A stretch of DNA of 64,000 nt from positions 434,001 to 498,000 of the forward strand of contig CAVZCV010000010.1 in the NCBI GenBank assembly GCA_963773875.1, read 5' to 3'. Under the pieces are notes generated by a model. The model worked only from the letters and a program-made list of their open reading frames with translations, searched no databases and had not been told where the DNA came from. The first letter of the stretch is position 1; every line of letters starts with the position of its first letter. Positions 1 through 9,839 of this stretch are shown in pieces. The DNA comes from CAVTYH01 sp963773875. GTDB lineage: Bacteria; Planctomycetota; Planctomycetia; Pirellulales; JADZDJ01. Both the position numbers and the translations under genes were made by a program.

Positions 1-911
1 TTCTCGAATCCTGAGTAGGCAAATCCATTCAGTGAAACGACATTCGGCCCGGAGATGACCCAGTTGTTCACTTGGTTGGGTGCGAAGATGGAATCGCTCA
101 CAGCGCTCCCTGCAACAGTTTCGACGTTAACAAAATGACCAACGTTGGTAGCAGCGTTGGTTCTGGGATCGATGCTGATCGGCGTTGAGCGAGAAGCATA
201 ACTGATCGTATCGGTCCCGCCGCCGCCATTGATGATGCCGCCGATCGAGCCGCCGGGATTCATTACAAACGTGTCGACATCGCTGCCGCCGATCAGACTT
301 TCCATGCCGCCGAATTGCACATTGCCGTTCAGGATGCCGCCGTTGGCGACGTTGATGGCCCAAGTGTTTGCGATGTTGGGGCCGACCAGTGTGTCCACGC
401 CAGCGCCGCCGTTAAGGACCACCGGAAACGCAACGGCACCCTGAATGGTGAATGTATCTTTGCCGCCTTGACCGTTAACCGTTAGCCGGTTGACGTTAGC
501 GTATTCATATGCAAATCCGTTGACGGTGAGTGTCGATGTGGCGGGCGACAACACGAAATTGTTGTTCGCAGCGGCGCCCACCACAGTGAGCTGGGCCTGA
601 TCCCCCTCGCCATCGAAGACGACGTGCTTGTTGATACCGCGCAGCGTTACAAGATCGCTGCCGCTGCCGCTTTTGATATCGATCGTCGTGATTGCGGAAA
701 GCGCTGTGGAGTTGATCAGGTGGCCATTCGCTGTAACTTGTGCTTTGCCGGAAACTGCGGCGATGTTGAAGAAGTCGTTTCCATCGGTGCCAGTTACCTT
801 CAGCGTCGTACCCACCAGCGTGGCAGTCGGTGTCGCCGAGAGGAGCGCGCGAACCTCCAAGACTTCGAATTGGCGAAGCGATTTGCTCAATGAGCGATCG
901 CTCAATTTCAC
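1..911 (-). CDS. LEPR-motif giant surface protein, 5' part (runs off window)
   Basis: The minus frame stays open from about 911 to the window edge (at least 303 codons) and has no stop, so the 3' end lies outside. I chose the GTG at 911 because it puts a basic stretch and the planctomycete LEPR-type motif (FEVLEVRALLSA) at the N-terminus; a TTG at about 890 is possible. After the motif come Gly/Asp/Asn-rich beta repeats with GGxGxDTL-like and GGGGTDTISY-like stretches, as in calcium-binding or adhesin-like extracellular proteins. The LEPR segment is known from very large exported planctomycete proteins and is probably a sorting signal. It is the last minus-strand gene after the glycan cluster, so it could be a glycosylation client, but that is only inferred from position. 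Confidence 0.6.
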   Translation of the reverse strand, partial: MKLSDRSLSKSLRQFEVLEVRALLSATPTATLVGTTLKVTGTDGNDFFNIAAVSGKAQVTANGHLINSTALSAITTIDIKSGSGSDLVTLRGINKHVVFDGEGDQAQLTVVGAAANNNFVLSPATSTLTVNGFAYEYANVNRLTVNGQGGKDTFTIQGAVAFPVVLNGGAGVDTLVGPNIANTWAINVANGGILNGNVQFGGMESLIGGSDVDTFVMNPGGSIGGIINGGGGTDTISYASRSTPISIDPRTNAATNVGHFVNVETVAGSAVSDSIFAPNQVNNWVISGPNVVSLNGFAYSGFE

Positions 912-1081
912 ACGACGCCGAGAATTGCGGTCCGTAAGTCCGATTGCGCAAATACATCTGCCCTCTCCAGTTGCCAATTCCAAGTTGAAGCAGCGAAAAT
1001 CGATCAGAAGCCCGATTATAACTTCGCTGATCGCGAGGCACAACGAATCAGGCCACGGCGAGAACGTCTGCCAGCAGAACA

Positions 1082-1915
1082 CTATGCTGCTGAGCGTTTG
1101 AGCTGCATCCAGCGAAGGTGATCCGCGATTTTCCGTTTGAGCGAGCGCCGATCGTTCGGATCTTTGATGCGTGGCATTCGTGCGCGTCCACGTAGCATCT
1201 GGCGATGAAGATTCCGATCGATGCCACCGTGGCGTTCTACGGTTTCCTTGAAATCGCGATGGGGATCGATGCCCAGCTTCGCCAGGTTTCTATAGTGTTC
1301 ACCTTTACCGAGTGGACCGGTGTGATGAATGCCAACCTTGTCGATGATCGCCATTTCATTATCCGCGAATCGCTTAGGCCAGACCCAATCGAGTCCCCAG
1401 CCCGAGCGATTTTCCAAAAAGGTGTCAGACACCTTAATTAGCGCCTCGCGCGTGAACACCGGACACATCACTTCCACATACCGGGTGTATCGCAGCAAGT
1501 TTCCCGGCTTTTGAACGAGGCCTTTAAATGAAAAATCGCCTTCCGCGATGGCAGGCTGTGCCAGCTGGAGGCGATATTTCGCAAAGATGTTGAACATTTC
1601 GTTGATGCTGCCGGTATCGCAAGCGATATCGTCGTCCGGGCACCAAATGCGATCATATTTGTTCAACGTATCAGCATGTTCGGTAACCACGAAGTGCAGA
1701 TGTTCAAATTTGAAACCGCGGCGGCGAAAATAGTATTTCGCGTCTGCGGTCGATACATCTGGGCCATTGCCATAGTAGATCAGAAATAAATCGAAATCCG
1801 GCGATGCAGGGCCACCGAGCCATGTACGATGAACGGACCGATCGCCGATGGGGCAGATGATAAGGTTTCTCCGCTGCTCACTATCAGCGATTCGTAATTG
1901 GATTTCGTTCGGCAT
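1082..1915 (-). CDS. DUF707 family protein (putative glycosyltransferase-like)
   Basis: A 277-residue intact protein. The N-terminal motif NLIICPIGDRSVHRTW, then FDLFLIYYG and the acidic cluster WCPDDDIACD, match the DUF707 family, whose members resemble nucleotide-sugar-dependent transferases with a DxD-like metal site. No signal peptide or membrane segment is visible, so a cytoplasmic role in glycan assembly is likely. It starts 38 bases after the UDP-galactopyranose mutase gene and is in the same direction, so it is probably co-transcribed with the glycan cluster. The exact donor and acceptor cannot be read from the sequence. Family assignment is firm; enzymatic role is inference. Confidence 0.8.
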   Translation of the reverse strand: MPNEIQLRIADSEQRRNLIICPIGDRSVHRTWLGGPASPDFDLFLIYYGNGPDVSTADAKYYFRRRGFKFEHLHFVVTEHADTLNKYDRIWCPDDDIACDTGSINEMFNIFAKYRLQLAQPAIAEGDFSFKGLVQKPGNLLRYTRYVEVMCPVFTREALIKVSDTFLENRSGWGLDWVWPKRFADNEMAIIDKVGIHHTGPLGKGEHYRNLAKLGIDPHRDFKETVERHGGIDRNLHRQMLRGRARMPRIKDPNDRRSLKRKIADHLRWMQLKRSAA

Positions 1916-1953
1916 TTTAAAGCTGCACAGTGCCGCGGGTTTTGGGTTTGACG

Positions 1954-3073
1954 CTAAGCCGCGAGCGGTCGGAGGTGCCGCTCGAGTTCTTTTTCGGCCG
2001 TGTGAATTGCTTGCGCCACGACCTGGTGCATGTCGTAGTAGGTGTATGTGCCTAGCCGCCCGCCGAAGATTACACCGCTTGCGGCCGCCAACTGGCGATA
2101 GCGTTCATATATTGCTTCGTTGTGTGCATCGCGAATCGGGTAGTATGGAGTTTTTGTTTCATCGTATTTGTCTGGGAATTCATAGCTGATGACTGTTTTC
2201 GCGCAGTCGAGCATCTCGAAGTGCTTGTGCTCTGTAATTCGCGTGTGTGGCACATCGGCCGCCGTGTAATTGACGATGGCGCTGCCTTGGAAATCGCCGT
2301 CCAGCACACGGTTTTCAAAACGTAATGATCGATACTCGAGGCGGCCAAAGCGGTAGTCGAAGAATTCGTCAATCTTTCCCGTATAAACGACCGTGCCCGC
2401 TTGCTGATGTAGCCAGGTCTTCTGCTGAAAATAATCGACGCCGGTTTCAAAGCGAATGTTTTCGTGGTCCAGCATGTTTTCGAACATTCGCGTGTAGCCG
2501 CCGATCGGTATACCCTCGAAAGTATCGTCGAAATAGCGGTCGTTATAGGTGCGGCGAATCGGAAGACGACGGATGATTGAAGCCGGCAGCTCGCGTGGAT
2601 CCCGGCCCCATTGTTTCTGTCGTATAACCGCGGATGAACGTTTCGTAAATCTCGCGACCAACTTGGGCCAGAATCCAATCTTCCAAATTCTGCGGGTTAT
2701 CGCACGCAATGTGCTCTGCACTTAATCGCGCTTCCGCGTCCGCCGGAGAAGTGACGCCCCACAGTTGATGGAGCGTCATCAAGTTGATTGGAAACGAAAA
2801 CAGCCTGCCGTGAAAGTTTACCGGCGTTCGCAAGCGAAAGTGATTGAATTCGGCAAACCGATTCACGAATTTCCACACCCGCGCATTGCTGGTATGAAAA
2901 ATATGCGGGCCGTAACGATGTACGTTGATGCCTTCGATCTGCTCGCTATAGCAATTGCCGGCAATGTGCTGACGCTTGTCGACGAGCATGATGCGACGTC
3001 CGTTTTCCGCCATCATGTGCGCAAAGACGGCGCCAAACATTCCGCAGCCCACAACTACGTAATCGCATTGCAT
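1954..3073 (-). CDS. glf: UDP-galactopyranose mutase (one frameshift)
   Basis: Converts UDP-galactopyranose to UDP-galactofuranose, the donor of Galf residues in surface glycans. The N-terminus MQCDYVVVGCGMFG is the FAD-binding Rossmann motif; RYGPHIFHT, FIRGYT, QWGRDP, SIIRRLP and the C-terminal GRLGTYTYYDMH are all diagnostic of the family. I use the ATG at 3073 because an upstream in-frame ATG at 3106 only adds a non-homologous stretch. The reading frame breaks at about 2617, in the middle of the conserved GYTTKQWGRDP block: deleting one base restores this motif exactly, and the corrected protein of about 372 residues is of normal family length. This favours a sequencing error over decay. 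It lies in the glycan cluster between a PMT-like transferase and DUF707. Confidence 0.9.
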
Positions 3074-3202
3074 GGCGGTCCATCGCCTGGGGCACCGAAT
3101 TTGCAATCGCGCTGGGACATCCTGTCGGTCAGAGCGAGTTGCGGATGATAGCGGGTGACTCTGGATTGCTCCAGACGAAACACCACTTGTGCTGGCCGCT
3201 GG

Positions 3203-4744
3203 TTAACCGGCACGACGCAGAGGTTGATGTTTTGTGGGCAGAGGAATTGGTGCTGAATCCTTCGTTGGATGTGCCAGGGAATCCGCGCGTGAAACCGTTT
3301 TGCTGGCGCGCCAGCTCGCGTCCAGATCCTCAATTAAACCTGACGCCGAAAGTTGCTCGACCGCCAAGAGCCATGCCAGTGGCAACAATTGTAAGACGAG
3401 CCGGTGCAGCGCAGTCGCAATTTGCCAGAAGACGTGATACGGCGTAATGACAAAAATCGCTGCGAATGCCGCTGCTACGATGGCAACCAGAAGCCGCACG
3501 AATCCAATTTCACTGGTCACAGGTCGTTTGCGCCACAGCAAGAAACTCGCGGCAATGCAGGGCCACGCCATGCTCCATACGGTCGGCCGCAAGCAATCGG
3601 CGACGCCAGAAGTTGCCACTTGCCAAGGCCTCGCCCCCAGCTGCGTCAGCCAATCCCAATTCATCGCCGCAGAATAACTGCGCAAGTAGGGAGAAAACGG
3701 TATCCTGCGGCTGACCGCGATCTGCAATGCAATCAGAATGCAGAGCACGGCCGCCCCAGCGAAACCTGTTCGAAGCACTGCACGATTCAGCTGCGAGGGA
3801 CGAATGGCCAGCACGATCATCAGACTCGTGGCAGCGGCCGCAATCCAGAGGATGCCCTCGCTCTTGGTGAGTGCGGCTGCCCCAAACATGAAGCCAGCCA
3901 CAACAGCGTCTCGCAGTGTGCGTTTGCGCAGCCAGTGCATTGCCGCAAGCGAGCCCGCCGTAGCATAACAGGCCAAGGGCAAATCAACCGAGCATGTGAG
4001 CCCCGCACCCTCGTTGGTTTGAATCATGATCGGAACACACAGCAGCAGGGCCGTTGCCAAGGCAGCAACCGTCGGCGTTGTATATCGTCGCAGTTTCCGG
4101 GCGACGATGTCGGCAAGTGCAATCACGTAGCCCAGAAAGATGACTCGCAGCAGAGTATCGTCGGTCGAGCCTTGGAGCCAGAACCACTGCGCCTCAATTA
4201 GCGAAATGAGTAGTGGATAATGTGCATTGAAATGCATCCGATCCACATCTTGAAAATCTTCACCGCCGACCGTGCCAGGATCGATGAGCAGCCGCGCTTT
4301 CATTGCATAGATTGCACGAGGATCAAAGCCCGTGGGGCGGGTTGACAACGCCGAGCACGTAGCGCCGACGAGAACTGCCAGCATTATCCAGCGCGCCGAG
4401 TCCGGGAGTGTTGACCACCAATTATTGTTGAGAAAAGCCCGCCAGGTTGCGCCGCGACGAATCGATCGCCAAGAATGCCAAGCCGTCAGCAGTGCCAGTA
4501 CACTGAATACAATTGCAAAAAATGCGTGGCCGATAGACCCGGTCAACGCCAACGGAACATAAAGCACTGCACCAACAACCGTCGTTCCAATCAAATACGA
4601 CCAACCCCAGCCTGAAATCCACAGTTCGTTTGACTGACCGGCGGACTTGCTATCAACCGATCCAAGCCGCAACCACGTTAGCAGTGCCGCACCAGCTCCT
4701 GCAAGGATTAGCACGTAACCGATCGCCAGAAGGATGCCGATCAT
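3203..4744 (-). CDS. PMT/ArnT-like polytopic membrane glycosyltransferase
   Basis: An intact 513-residue protein with about ten hydrophobic helices. The layout resembles GT39/GT83-type (PMT/ArnT) transferases that use polyprenyl-phosphate sugars: a large first periplasmic loop carrying acidic residues (FDPRAIYAMKARLLID, then a region with DFQDVDRMHFNAHYPLL) and a following helix-rich core with FMFGAAALTKSEG. It would act at the cytoplasmic membrane on lipid- or protein-linked acceptors. Its start codon overlaps the stop codon of the upstream small membrane protein (ATGA at 4741-4744), so the two are translationally coupled. Specific sugar or acceptor cannot be predicted. Confidence 0.7.
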   Translation of the reverse strand: MIGILLAIGYVLILAGAGAALLTWLRLGSVDSKSAGQSNELWISGWGWSYLIGTTVVGAVLYVPLALTGSIGHAFFAIVFSVLALLTAWHSWRSIRRGATWRAFLNNNWWSTLPDSARWIMLAVLVGATCSALSTRPTGFDPRAIYAMKARLLIDPGTVGGEDFQDVDRMHFNAHYPLLISLIEAQWFWLQGSTDDTLLRVIFLGYVIALADIVARKLRRYTTPTVAALATALLLCVPIMIQTNEGAGLTCSVDLPLACYATAGSLAAMHWLRKRTLRDAVVAGFMFGAAALTKSEGILWIAAAATSLMIVLAIRPSQLNRAVLRTGFAGAAVLCILIALQIAVSRRIPFSPYLRSYSAAMNWDWLTQLGARPWQVATSGVADCLRPTVWSMAWPCIAASFLLWRKRPVTSEIGFVRLLVAIVAAAFAAIFVITPYHVFWQIATALHRLVLQLLPLAWLLAVEQLSASGLIEDLDASWRASKTVSRADSLAHPTKDSAPIPLPTKHQPLRRAG

Positions 4745-5487
4745 CGCACAACCTCCCAGCGGCAGGCTGCAGGATTTTGAGCATCGAAGAAAACCTCATG
4801 CGTAATGTGATGATCGCGAATAAAAGTCTCGCGCTCGTCTGGCAGTGCGGCGGCGGTTTGATGCCAGTACGGCTCGAGCGGATCCTGCGGCAAATACGAA
4901 AACCACGGCTTTAAATGGCAGCTGGCCGCAAGCCGCCGCCAGTCGCTGGGCAGCATGAATACGCGCCGCGGGTATACGTCATAAGCAAATACCCAACCCT
5001 CCTGCAGGCCGTGATACAGAATTCGCGCATCAGTGGGCAAATCGGCACTGCAACGTGCGGCAAAGTTATCGAGCGGCACAAACGCGTGCCCGTAGCGAAT
5101 CTGTTTTGACTCCGCCAGGTCTTCACGCGCAGAACGAAACGTATCGGTCAGCGTCTGTGGGTACGTAAGAAACACGTACAAAGCGAACAGGCCGTTCACG
5201 ATCAGCAATACGGCGAGCGCTTGTCGCGGCAAGCTTAACTTTTGGCGTACCACGGCAAGCAGCCGCGCTGTTCTGGGGGCGGCCGCAATCCAAACCACGA
5301 TTGCCAATTCGGCAACCAGCGCTAAATTTCGTGTTGTATGCAGCGAAATTCTGAAGCGTCCGACGTTCCAATAATCCGGCCAGATTAGAGCTACGGCCAT
5401 CAAGACCACTGCGACTGACGCCACCGCGAGCGCGCATGGGCGAATGACGGCACGCCTCGGCGATAGAGCTTTAAGCAGCGTCCTCAT
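4741..5487 (-). CDS. Hypothetical membrane protein with C-terminal soluble domain
   Basis: A 248-residue protein if started at the ATG at 5487; a longer version from 5619 would run into the preceding glycosyltransferase gene. Three hydrophobic helices occupy roughly residues 15-110, followed by a soluble region of about 130 residues rich in Trp and Tyr that probably faces the periplasm. It has no motif I recognise. Its stop overlaps the start of the PMT-like gene by four bases, and it begins 43 bases after the GT2 gene, so it is probably an accessory or partner subunit of the PMT-like transferase. Function unknown. Confidence 0.65.
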   Translation of the reverse strand: MRTLLKALSPRRAVIRPCALAVASVAVVLMAVALIWPDYWNVGRFRISLHTTRNLALVAELAIVVWIAAAPRTARLLAVVRQKLSLPRQALAVLLIVNGLFALYVFLTYPQTLTDTFRSAREDLAESKQIRYGHAFVPLDNFAARCSADLPTDARILYHGLQEGWVFAYDVYPRRVFMLPSDWRRLAASCHLKPWFSYLPQDPLEPYWHQTAAALPDERETFIRDHHITHEVFFDAQNPAACRWEVVR

Positions 5488-5530
5488 GCCATCGAGCAGT
5501 CTGGGTCGGGTTCGTTCGCTCCATAGGCCT

Positions 5531-6709
5531 TCAGGCCACGGCTTTGAGCGCGTTTTCCAATTCTTGCAATCGATAATGGCGCCCCCGGTGGGGCATCGCA
5601 ATTTCACGATCGGCCACAATGATGTCGGCTCGCCGCACTAGCCGCCGATCCACTGGCGCATCGTCCATCACCACGAGCACATTACACTCCGCGTCGCCGC
5701 TAAAGTGGCCGGGGCTGGGCACAAACACAATTTCAACTTCCGGCCGCTGACGTGGCGCCGGAACGTGCGACGATTGCAGGACCGCTAACGGCCGTGCAAT
5801 TGAAGCGGGCGGTGGACTGCCCACCACTGTTAGGCGCAAGTCCTCCAGTGGCCGCTTCATCAAGCCATTCAGGCAACGGACCAAAACACCTTTGCGATTC
5901 AAATACTCGACATTCTTTCCATCGCGCCACGCTTGTGGATAAGTAATATCGGTCGGATGCCATAGATGGTAAGTATGCGTCCAGCGCAAAATCGATTGAA
6001 TTCGCACGCCAGCCCGCCGCAGCCGTAAGCGCAAATCGTCATCTTCACAGCCCCAGCCTTGAAAGTTTTCGTCGTAACCGTTGACGCGCTCATAATCAGA
6101 CCGCCAGATGCCGACGTTATTGCCGACAATCTTCGGCTTCGTCGGATGCCGCAGCAATTGATACAGTCGCGCTTTGCGATCCTGTTTGCCGAGGCGCGCG
6201 AGCTCCGTTTTCGGCGCCCAATTTTGGAATGCACCGCTGCGAATGACATCGTCGGTCACCTTTTCCGAAGTCGTCTGATCGAGCTTCGCAAAATCGCCTG
6301 CCATCGCTACGTTCGGTTGGCGGTGTTCGAGGTGCATGGCCACATGATTCGGTGGCAAAATGCAGTCGCCATCCAAAAAGAGCAAATAAGGCGCACTGCT
6401 GGCTGCAACTCCTTCATTTCGACAGCGGGCCAGTTGAAACGTGGTATGCTCGTGCGTCGTGAAGTGCACGGGAAACGCCGCAGTGCGAGCGAAATCTTCG
6501 ACCAACTGTGGAGTTTCGTCGGTTGAACCGTCGTCGGTCACGACGACTTCCATTCGATCGATCACGTTGCGCTGCAGCGCCACCGACAGCAATGCCCGAC
6601 GCAAGTGTAGGGGCCGCTGATAAGTGGAAATCAAAAGCGCAATATCCGGTGATCGACTCAATTTCAAAACCGTTCGTCTGCAAGTTGCTAGCAGCTCGTG
6701 CGACAGCAC
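5531..6709 (-). CDS. Family 2 glycosyltransferase
   Basis: A 392-residue intact protein with a GT-A fold. Visible motifs are ALLISTYQRPLHLRRAL (nucleotide binding), EVVVTDDGSTDETP, the DxD-type metal site LFLDGDCILP, and the acceptor-side motif GWGCEDDDLRLRLRRAG typical of galactosyltransferase-like GT2 enzymes. No membrane segment is seen, so it acts in the cytoplasm on a membrane-linked acceptor. The C-terminal 100 residues resemble a separate small domain of unknown role. It is the first gene of the minus-strand glycan run that includes Glf, so transfer of a galactose or galactofuranose residue is a reasonable but unproven guess. Confidence 0.85.
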   Translation of the reverse strand: MLSHELLATCRRTVLKLSRSPDIALLISTYQRPLHLRRALLSVALQRNVIDRMEVVVTDDGSTDETPQLVEDFARTAAFPVHFTTHEHTTFQLARCRNEGVAASSAPYLLFLDGDCILPPNHVAMHLEHRQPNVAMAGDFAKLDQTTSEKVTDDVIRSGAFQNWAPKTELARLGKQDRKARLYQLLRHPTKPKIVGNNVGIWRSDYERVNGYDENFQGWGCEDDDLRLRLRRAGVRIQSILRWTHTYHLWHPTDITYPQAWRDGKNVEYLNRKGVLVRCLNGLMKRPLEDLRLTVVGSPPPASIARPLAVLQSSHVPAPRQRPEVEIVFVPSPGHFSGDAECNVLVVMDDAPVDRRLVRRADIIVADREIAMPHRGRHYRLQELENALKAVA

Positions 6710-6828
6710 CGCTGTAACAATTCGGTGAAGGGGGGCGAAGAGTAGTCGAAGACCGCGCGGATGGTCAACCGCAACTCTCGGTGCTTGGACCCCGCATGCC
6801 CCGGAAATTGCGGTAAATTAGCTCGTTT

Positions 6829-7564
6829 TTATGAACTCTTTTGGCCGTGGTGGAGCGAAAACCACGCCGCTATAGCGATCGCGGCAGTTTCCACCCGCAA
6901 AATTCGTGGACCCAAACTAACGACGCGTCCAACCGGCTTCGTCCGCCACAGCGACTTCTGCGTCGGTGAATCCGCCTTCCGGGCCGATTGCCGCAACGAC
7001 GTTCTGCTTCGCGCTCACGAGGTCCGAATCGCGACAAGCGGATTCCAACCCCACACCGCCGGGATGTGCCATTAGCCGGATCGCTACCGGATTTGATCTC
7101 TTTGCAAATTCGATCCACTGCTGCGGCTCCCCGATTTCCATTAATCGATTCCGCCCACATTGTTTGCTCGCCTCGATGACGGCTCGCTGCAAACGTGCAA
7201 CCGCGGAAGTCGTAGGCTGTGCAACGCTGCGCTCAGCCACCAGAGGCACGAGCGACGTCACGCCAAGTTCAACTGCCTTTTCTACGAGCCATTGTTGCCG
7301 GTCCCCTTTTGGCAATGCCACCGCCAAGGTGAGCGACAGCTTCAATTCACGGTTCACGGTTTGCCGCGAGACAATGGCTAGTTCGACCGAAGCTTTCCCA
7401 ACATTGTCGACCCGCGCCTGAAACTCATCGCCTGATCCATCGAACAGCTCGACGACATCGCCTCGCTTTGCCCGCATGACATGCGCCAGATGATGGGCTT
7501 CGCCGCCTTCCAGCGTCGCTCGATCTCCGCAGATTGGCGTACCTACAAAAAAACGTTCCGACAT
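6829..7564 (-). CDS. rsmE: 16S rRNA m3U1498 methyltransferase RsmE (one frameshift)
   Basis: SAM-dependent SPOUT-fold enzyme that methylates U1498 of 16S rRNA. The protein starts MSERFFVGTPI, carries EAHHLAHVMRAKRGD (PUA-like RNA-binding part), KAVELGVTSLVPL and AAIGPEGGFT (SAM knot). The uninterrupted frame ends early at 6917 after EAGWTRR, but removing one base near 6922 continues into VSLGPRILRVETAAIAIAAW, which is the family's C-terminal knot motif, and stops at 6829. The restored length of 244 residues is normal. An indel error is the simplest reading. It is divergent from the ExeA-like ATPase gene. Confidence 0.9.
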
Positions 7565-7702
7565 GATAAGGCGTGCCGTGCTATCAGCTATCGTTTAAGT
7601 TTCTGCCTCATCGTACCGATAACCTCAAAGATACGGAAATCGCAAGCCGCGCGGTCCGCTGCTCGCGTGGCAGTTTCTTGTCTTTCGAGAGTGGTAGGTT
7701 AC

Positions 7703-8519
7703 ATGTTTCGACGGCATTGGGGTTTGCACGAGTCTCCGTTTCGCGGTTCACTCGATTGGCGGCGGTTCTTTCCCAGTCCCACGCATGAGGAAGCTCTCGC
7801 GCGGCTGAATTTCCTTGTTGAGGACCATCGCCGCCTCGGCTTACTGCTGGGTCCGGAAGGTTGCGGCAAGTCGCTTACGCTGGAAGTGTTTTCACGTCAG
7901 ATGCGTCGCGGCGGAGCGCAAATTGCCAATTTCAGCTTGCTGGGAGCCGACTTGCCCGAGTTCCTGTGGCTGCTGGCGGCAGAGTTGGGCATCAATCCCG
8001 ATCGCCGCGGCGACGTGTTTCGCCTATGGCGATCGCTACTGGATCGGCTTGTGGAAAACCGATATCAGCAACTGGCCACCGTGCTCTTGCTTGACGATGC
8101 CGATCAGGCATCTGCGCAAGTTTCTGGAACATATCGTCAGGCTCGCGGCAAGCGAAGTCACTGGCGGCGGTGCACAGCCACTCACGATCGTGCTCACCGC
8201 TGATGCCCATCAGCTCTCGCACGTTCCCCGACGTTTGCTCGAACTTGCAGAATTGCGAATTGATATCGAACCGTGGGAGCCACTCGATACGGCTCAGTAT
8301 GTTGCTGCAGCATTGAATCAAGCGGGCCGTGCCGCACCGCTATTCACCGATCCAGCTCTCGATCGTTTGCACGACTTATGCGAAGGTGTTCCGCGCCGTG
8401 TCAATCAGTTGGCGAATCTCGCCCTACTGGCCGGGGCCGGGAGCCAGCTCAACGAAATCGATGCCGACATGATCGAGAGCGTCTATCGCGAACTGGCCGT
8501 CGTCGAAGCCGTCGCCTGA
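7703..8519 (+). CDS. ExeA-like AAA ATPase (one frameshift)
   Basis: A protein of about 271 residues of the ExeA/GspA type. The N-terminus MFRRHWGLHESPFRG and FFPSPTHEEALARL are characteristic; Walker A is GPEGCGKSLT and Walker B is VLLLDDAD. ExeA-family ATPases help assemble secretion complexes or act as general ATP-dependent factors; no peptidoglycan-binding domain is present here, so this is a short form. The frame changes at about 8108 (one base missing), just after Walker B, and continues as HLRKFLEHIVRLAASEV to a normal C-terminus with GVPRRVNQLANLALL (sensor 2-like region). A GGTAGG-like ribosome site precedes the ATG at 7703. Confidence 0.8.
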
Positions 8520-8628
8520 TCCGGTTTCTGGCGAATCTCACCAAGATCCGCGACTGGCCAGCGAATAGCTTTTTGCCCTGGTGAAAGCGCAATTCCACCA
8601 CTAAAATCGTGGGCTGCCCGAATTGACC

Positions 8629-9453
8629 ATGGCGAAACCTCTCGAGGTCCCGCGTGTCTACTGCGCCAAGAAGCCGGCCAATCCTGATGCCGACACGTTC
8701 GGCTCCGAACACATTGCGATCGACTTGCGCGATCCATGGCTGGCCGCCTTTCTCGCTTGGTTGCTGCCCGGCCTAGGGCATTTCTACCAGCGCCGCTGGG
8801 GCAAAGGCGGACTGTTCATGACCTGCATCTTGGCCACGTTCTTTTATGGACTGTGGCTCGGCGGCGGCCGCGTCGTGTACGCTTCGTTTCGCGAGCCCGA
8901 TTTCCATGTCCAATTTGGACCGCCCGGGGATACGTATTACGGTGGTGTGCGAACCGGCGTGTTCGCTTCCTCGGCGCGCTATGCATTCCTCTGCCAGGTA
9001 TGGACCGGCTTGCCGGCACTGCCCGCAATCATTCAAACCTTGCGCACCGGTGGCGAGACTCCCAAGGCGCCACTGTGGGACGGCCTGATGGCCCCGCCAA
9101 TGGTTCGCGGCCAATTCGTGCCGCAAGATTGGGTGCGCGAACAGCAAGCCAATCACCCGAAGCTCACCGAGCCTAATCAGGAATGGGCCGACGAAAACTT
9201 CAGGCCGTACGACGATCGGTTTTATGTTTTCCAGCCGCTGCGCCGTGGCGATCGGCCTGATGATCGGACCGATCAACTCGGATATTGGAACTACCAGCTT
9301 GGCTCATATTTCGATATGGGCACGGTCTTCACGATGATCGCTGGCTTGCTGAATGTGCTAGCGATTTGGGATGCCTGGGGCGGCCCAGCTGTGCCAGCGC
9401 CGAAAAAGGAAGAACCATCCACCGATTCTGGCGAGAAGAACTCCAAAAAATAA
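8629..9453 (+). CDS. DUF6677-type planctomycete membrane protein
   Basis: A 274-residue protein started at the ATG at 8629. The segment DLRDPWLAAFLAWLLPGLGHFYQ followed by GKGGLFMTC resembles the TM2-like motif of DUF6677-type planctomycete proteins. Four hydrophobic stretches are visible (about residues 38-60, 65-85, 115-135 and 225-245), with a soluble part between helices three and four and a Lys-rich C-terminus. Its role is unknown. It is followed at a distance of three bases by a 63-residue membrane protein, and the pair is probably one operon. The family name is from memory of similar planctomycete proteins and has not been searched. Confidence 0.7.
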   Translation: MAKPLEVPRVYCAKKPANPDADTFGSEHIAIDLRDPWLAAFLAWLLPGLGHFYQRRWGKGGLFMTCILATFFYGLWLGGGRVVYASFREPDFHVQFGPPGDTYYGGVRTGVFASSARYAFLCQVWTGLPALPAIIQTLRTGGETPKAPLWDGLMAPPMVRGQFVPQDWVREQQANHPKLTEPNQEWADENFRPYDDRFYVFQPLRRGDRPDDRTDQLGYWNYQLGSYFDMGTVFTMIAGLLNVLAIWDAWGGPAVPAPKKEEPSTDSGEKNSKK

Positions 9454-9455
9454 AC

Positions 9456-9647
9456 ATGTTGCTCGCGCAAGCCAATCAGTTGTGGTACGCATTGCCGCTG
9501 ATCGTATCGGTCAGCTTAGTTTATGCAGCCACGCGCCATGAAGCGATGCCGGTCATCTTAATTCACGCACTGCGGATGGGCGCCTGGATCACCGCATTTC
9601 TAATTGGGCTGGGGCTGCTACTGTGGTGGCTCGGCCGCGGCCTGTAG
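9456..9647 (+). CDS. Small two-helix membrane protein
   Basis: A 63-residue protein that starts three bases after the DUF6677-type gene stops. Two hydrophobic helices (about residues 10-26 and 38-60) flank a short loop with the sequence ATRHEAMP. The end GLLLWWLGRGL is typical of very short membrane subunits. I do not recognise a family. Its last 30 bases overlap the 3' end of csrA on the other strand. Tight spacing with the preceding gene suggests it works with that membrane protein. Confidence 0.6.
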   Translation: MLLAQANQLWYALPLIVSVSLVYAATRHEAMPVILIHALRMGAWITAFLIGLGLLLWWLGRGL

Positions 9648-9839
9648 CTCCAGTTGGGATTGCTCGCCCGCAGGATTCGTCCAATCCCGCCACGATAGAA
9701 GTTCTTGCCGTATGATGGTCGTCCGCCGAGGCGCCTGGATCCCAATCTGCACACGGCCACGGCTAATTTCGACAACACTGACGACAATGTCGTCGGCGAT
9801 CACAATTGCCTGACCGCATTTCCTGGAGAGCACAAGCAT
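9618..9839 (-). CDS. csrA: Carbon storage regulator CsrA
   Basis: A 73-residue RNA-binding post-transcriptional regulator. MLVLSRKCGQAIVI is the CsrA N-terminal signature, followed by VVEISRGRVQIGIQAPRRTTIIRQEL; the basic R44-type RNA-contact region is conserved. CsrA dimers bind GGA motifs near ribosome sites of target mRNAs. The C-terminal extension after residue 55 is Gln/Pro-rich and variable. The start is supported by an AAGGAG ribosome site seven bases before the ATG at 9839. It overlaps the convergent small membrane protein gene by 30 bases. Confidence 0.95.
   Translation of the reverse strand: MLVLSRKCGQAIVIADDIVVSVVEISRGRVQIGIQAPRRTTIIRQELLSWRDWTNPAGEQSQLELQAAAEPPQ

Noticed and set aside
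505..1041. 178-residue minus-strand frame over the LEPR gene
   Set aside because: It is in another frame of the same region as the LEPR protein, with a sequence of random basic composition and no motif.
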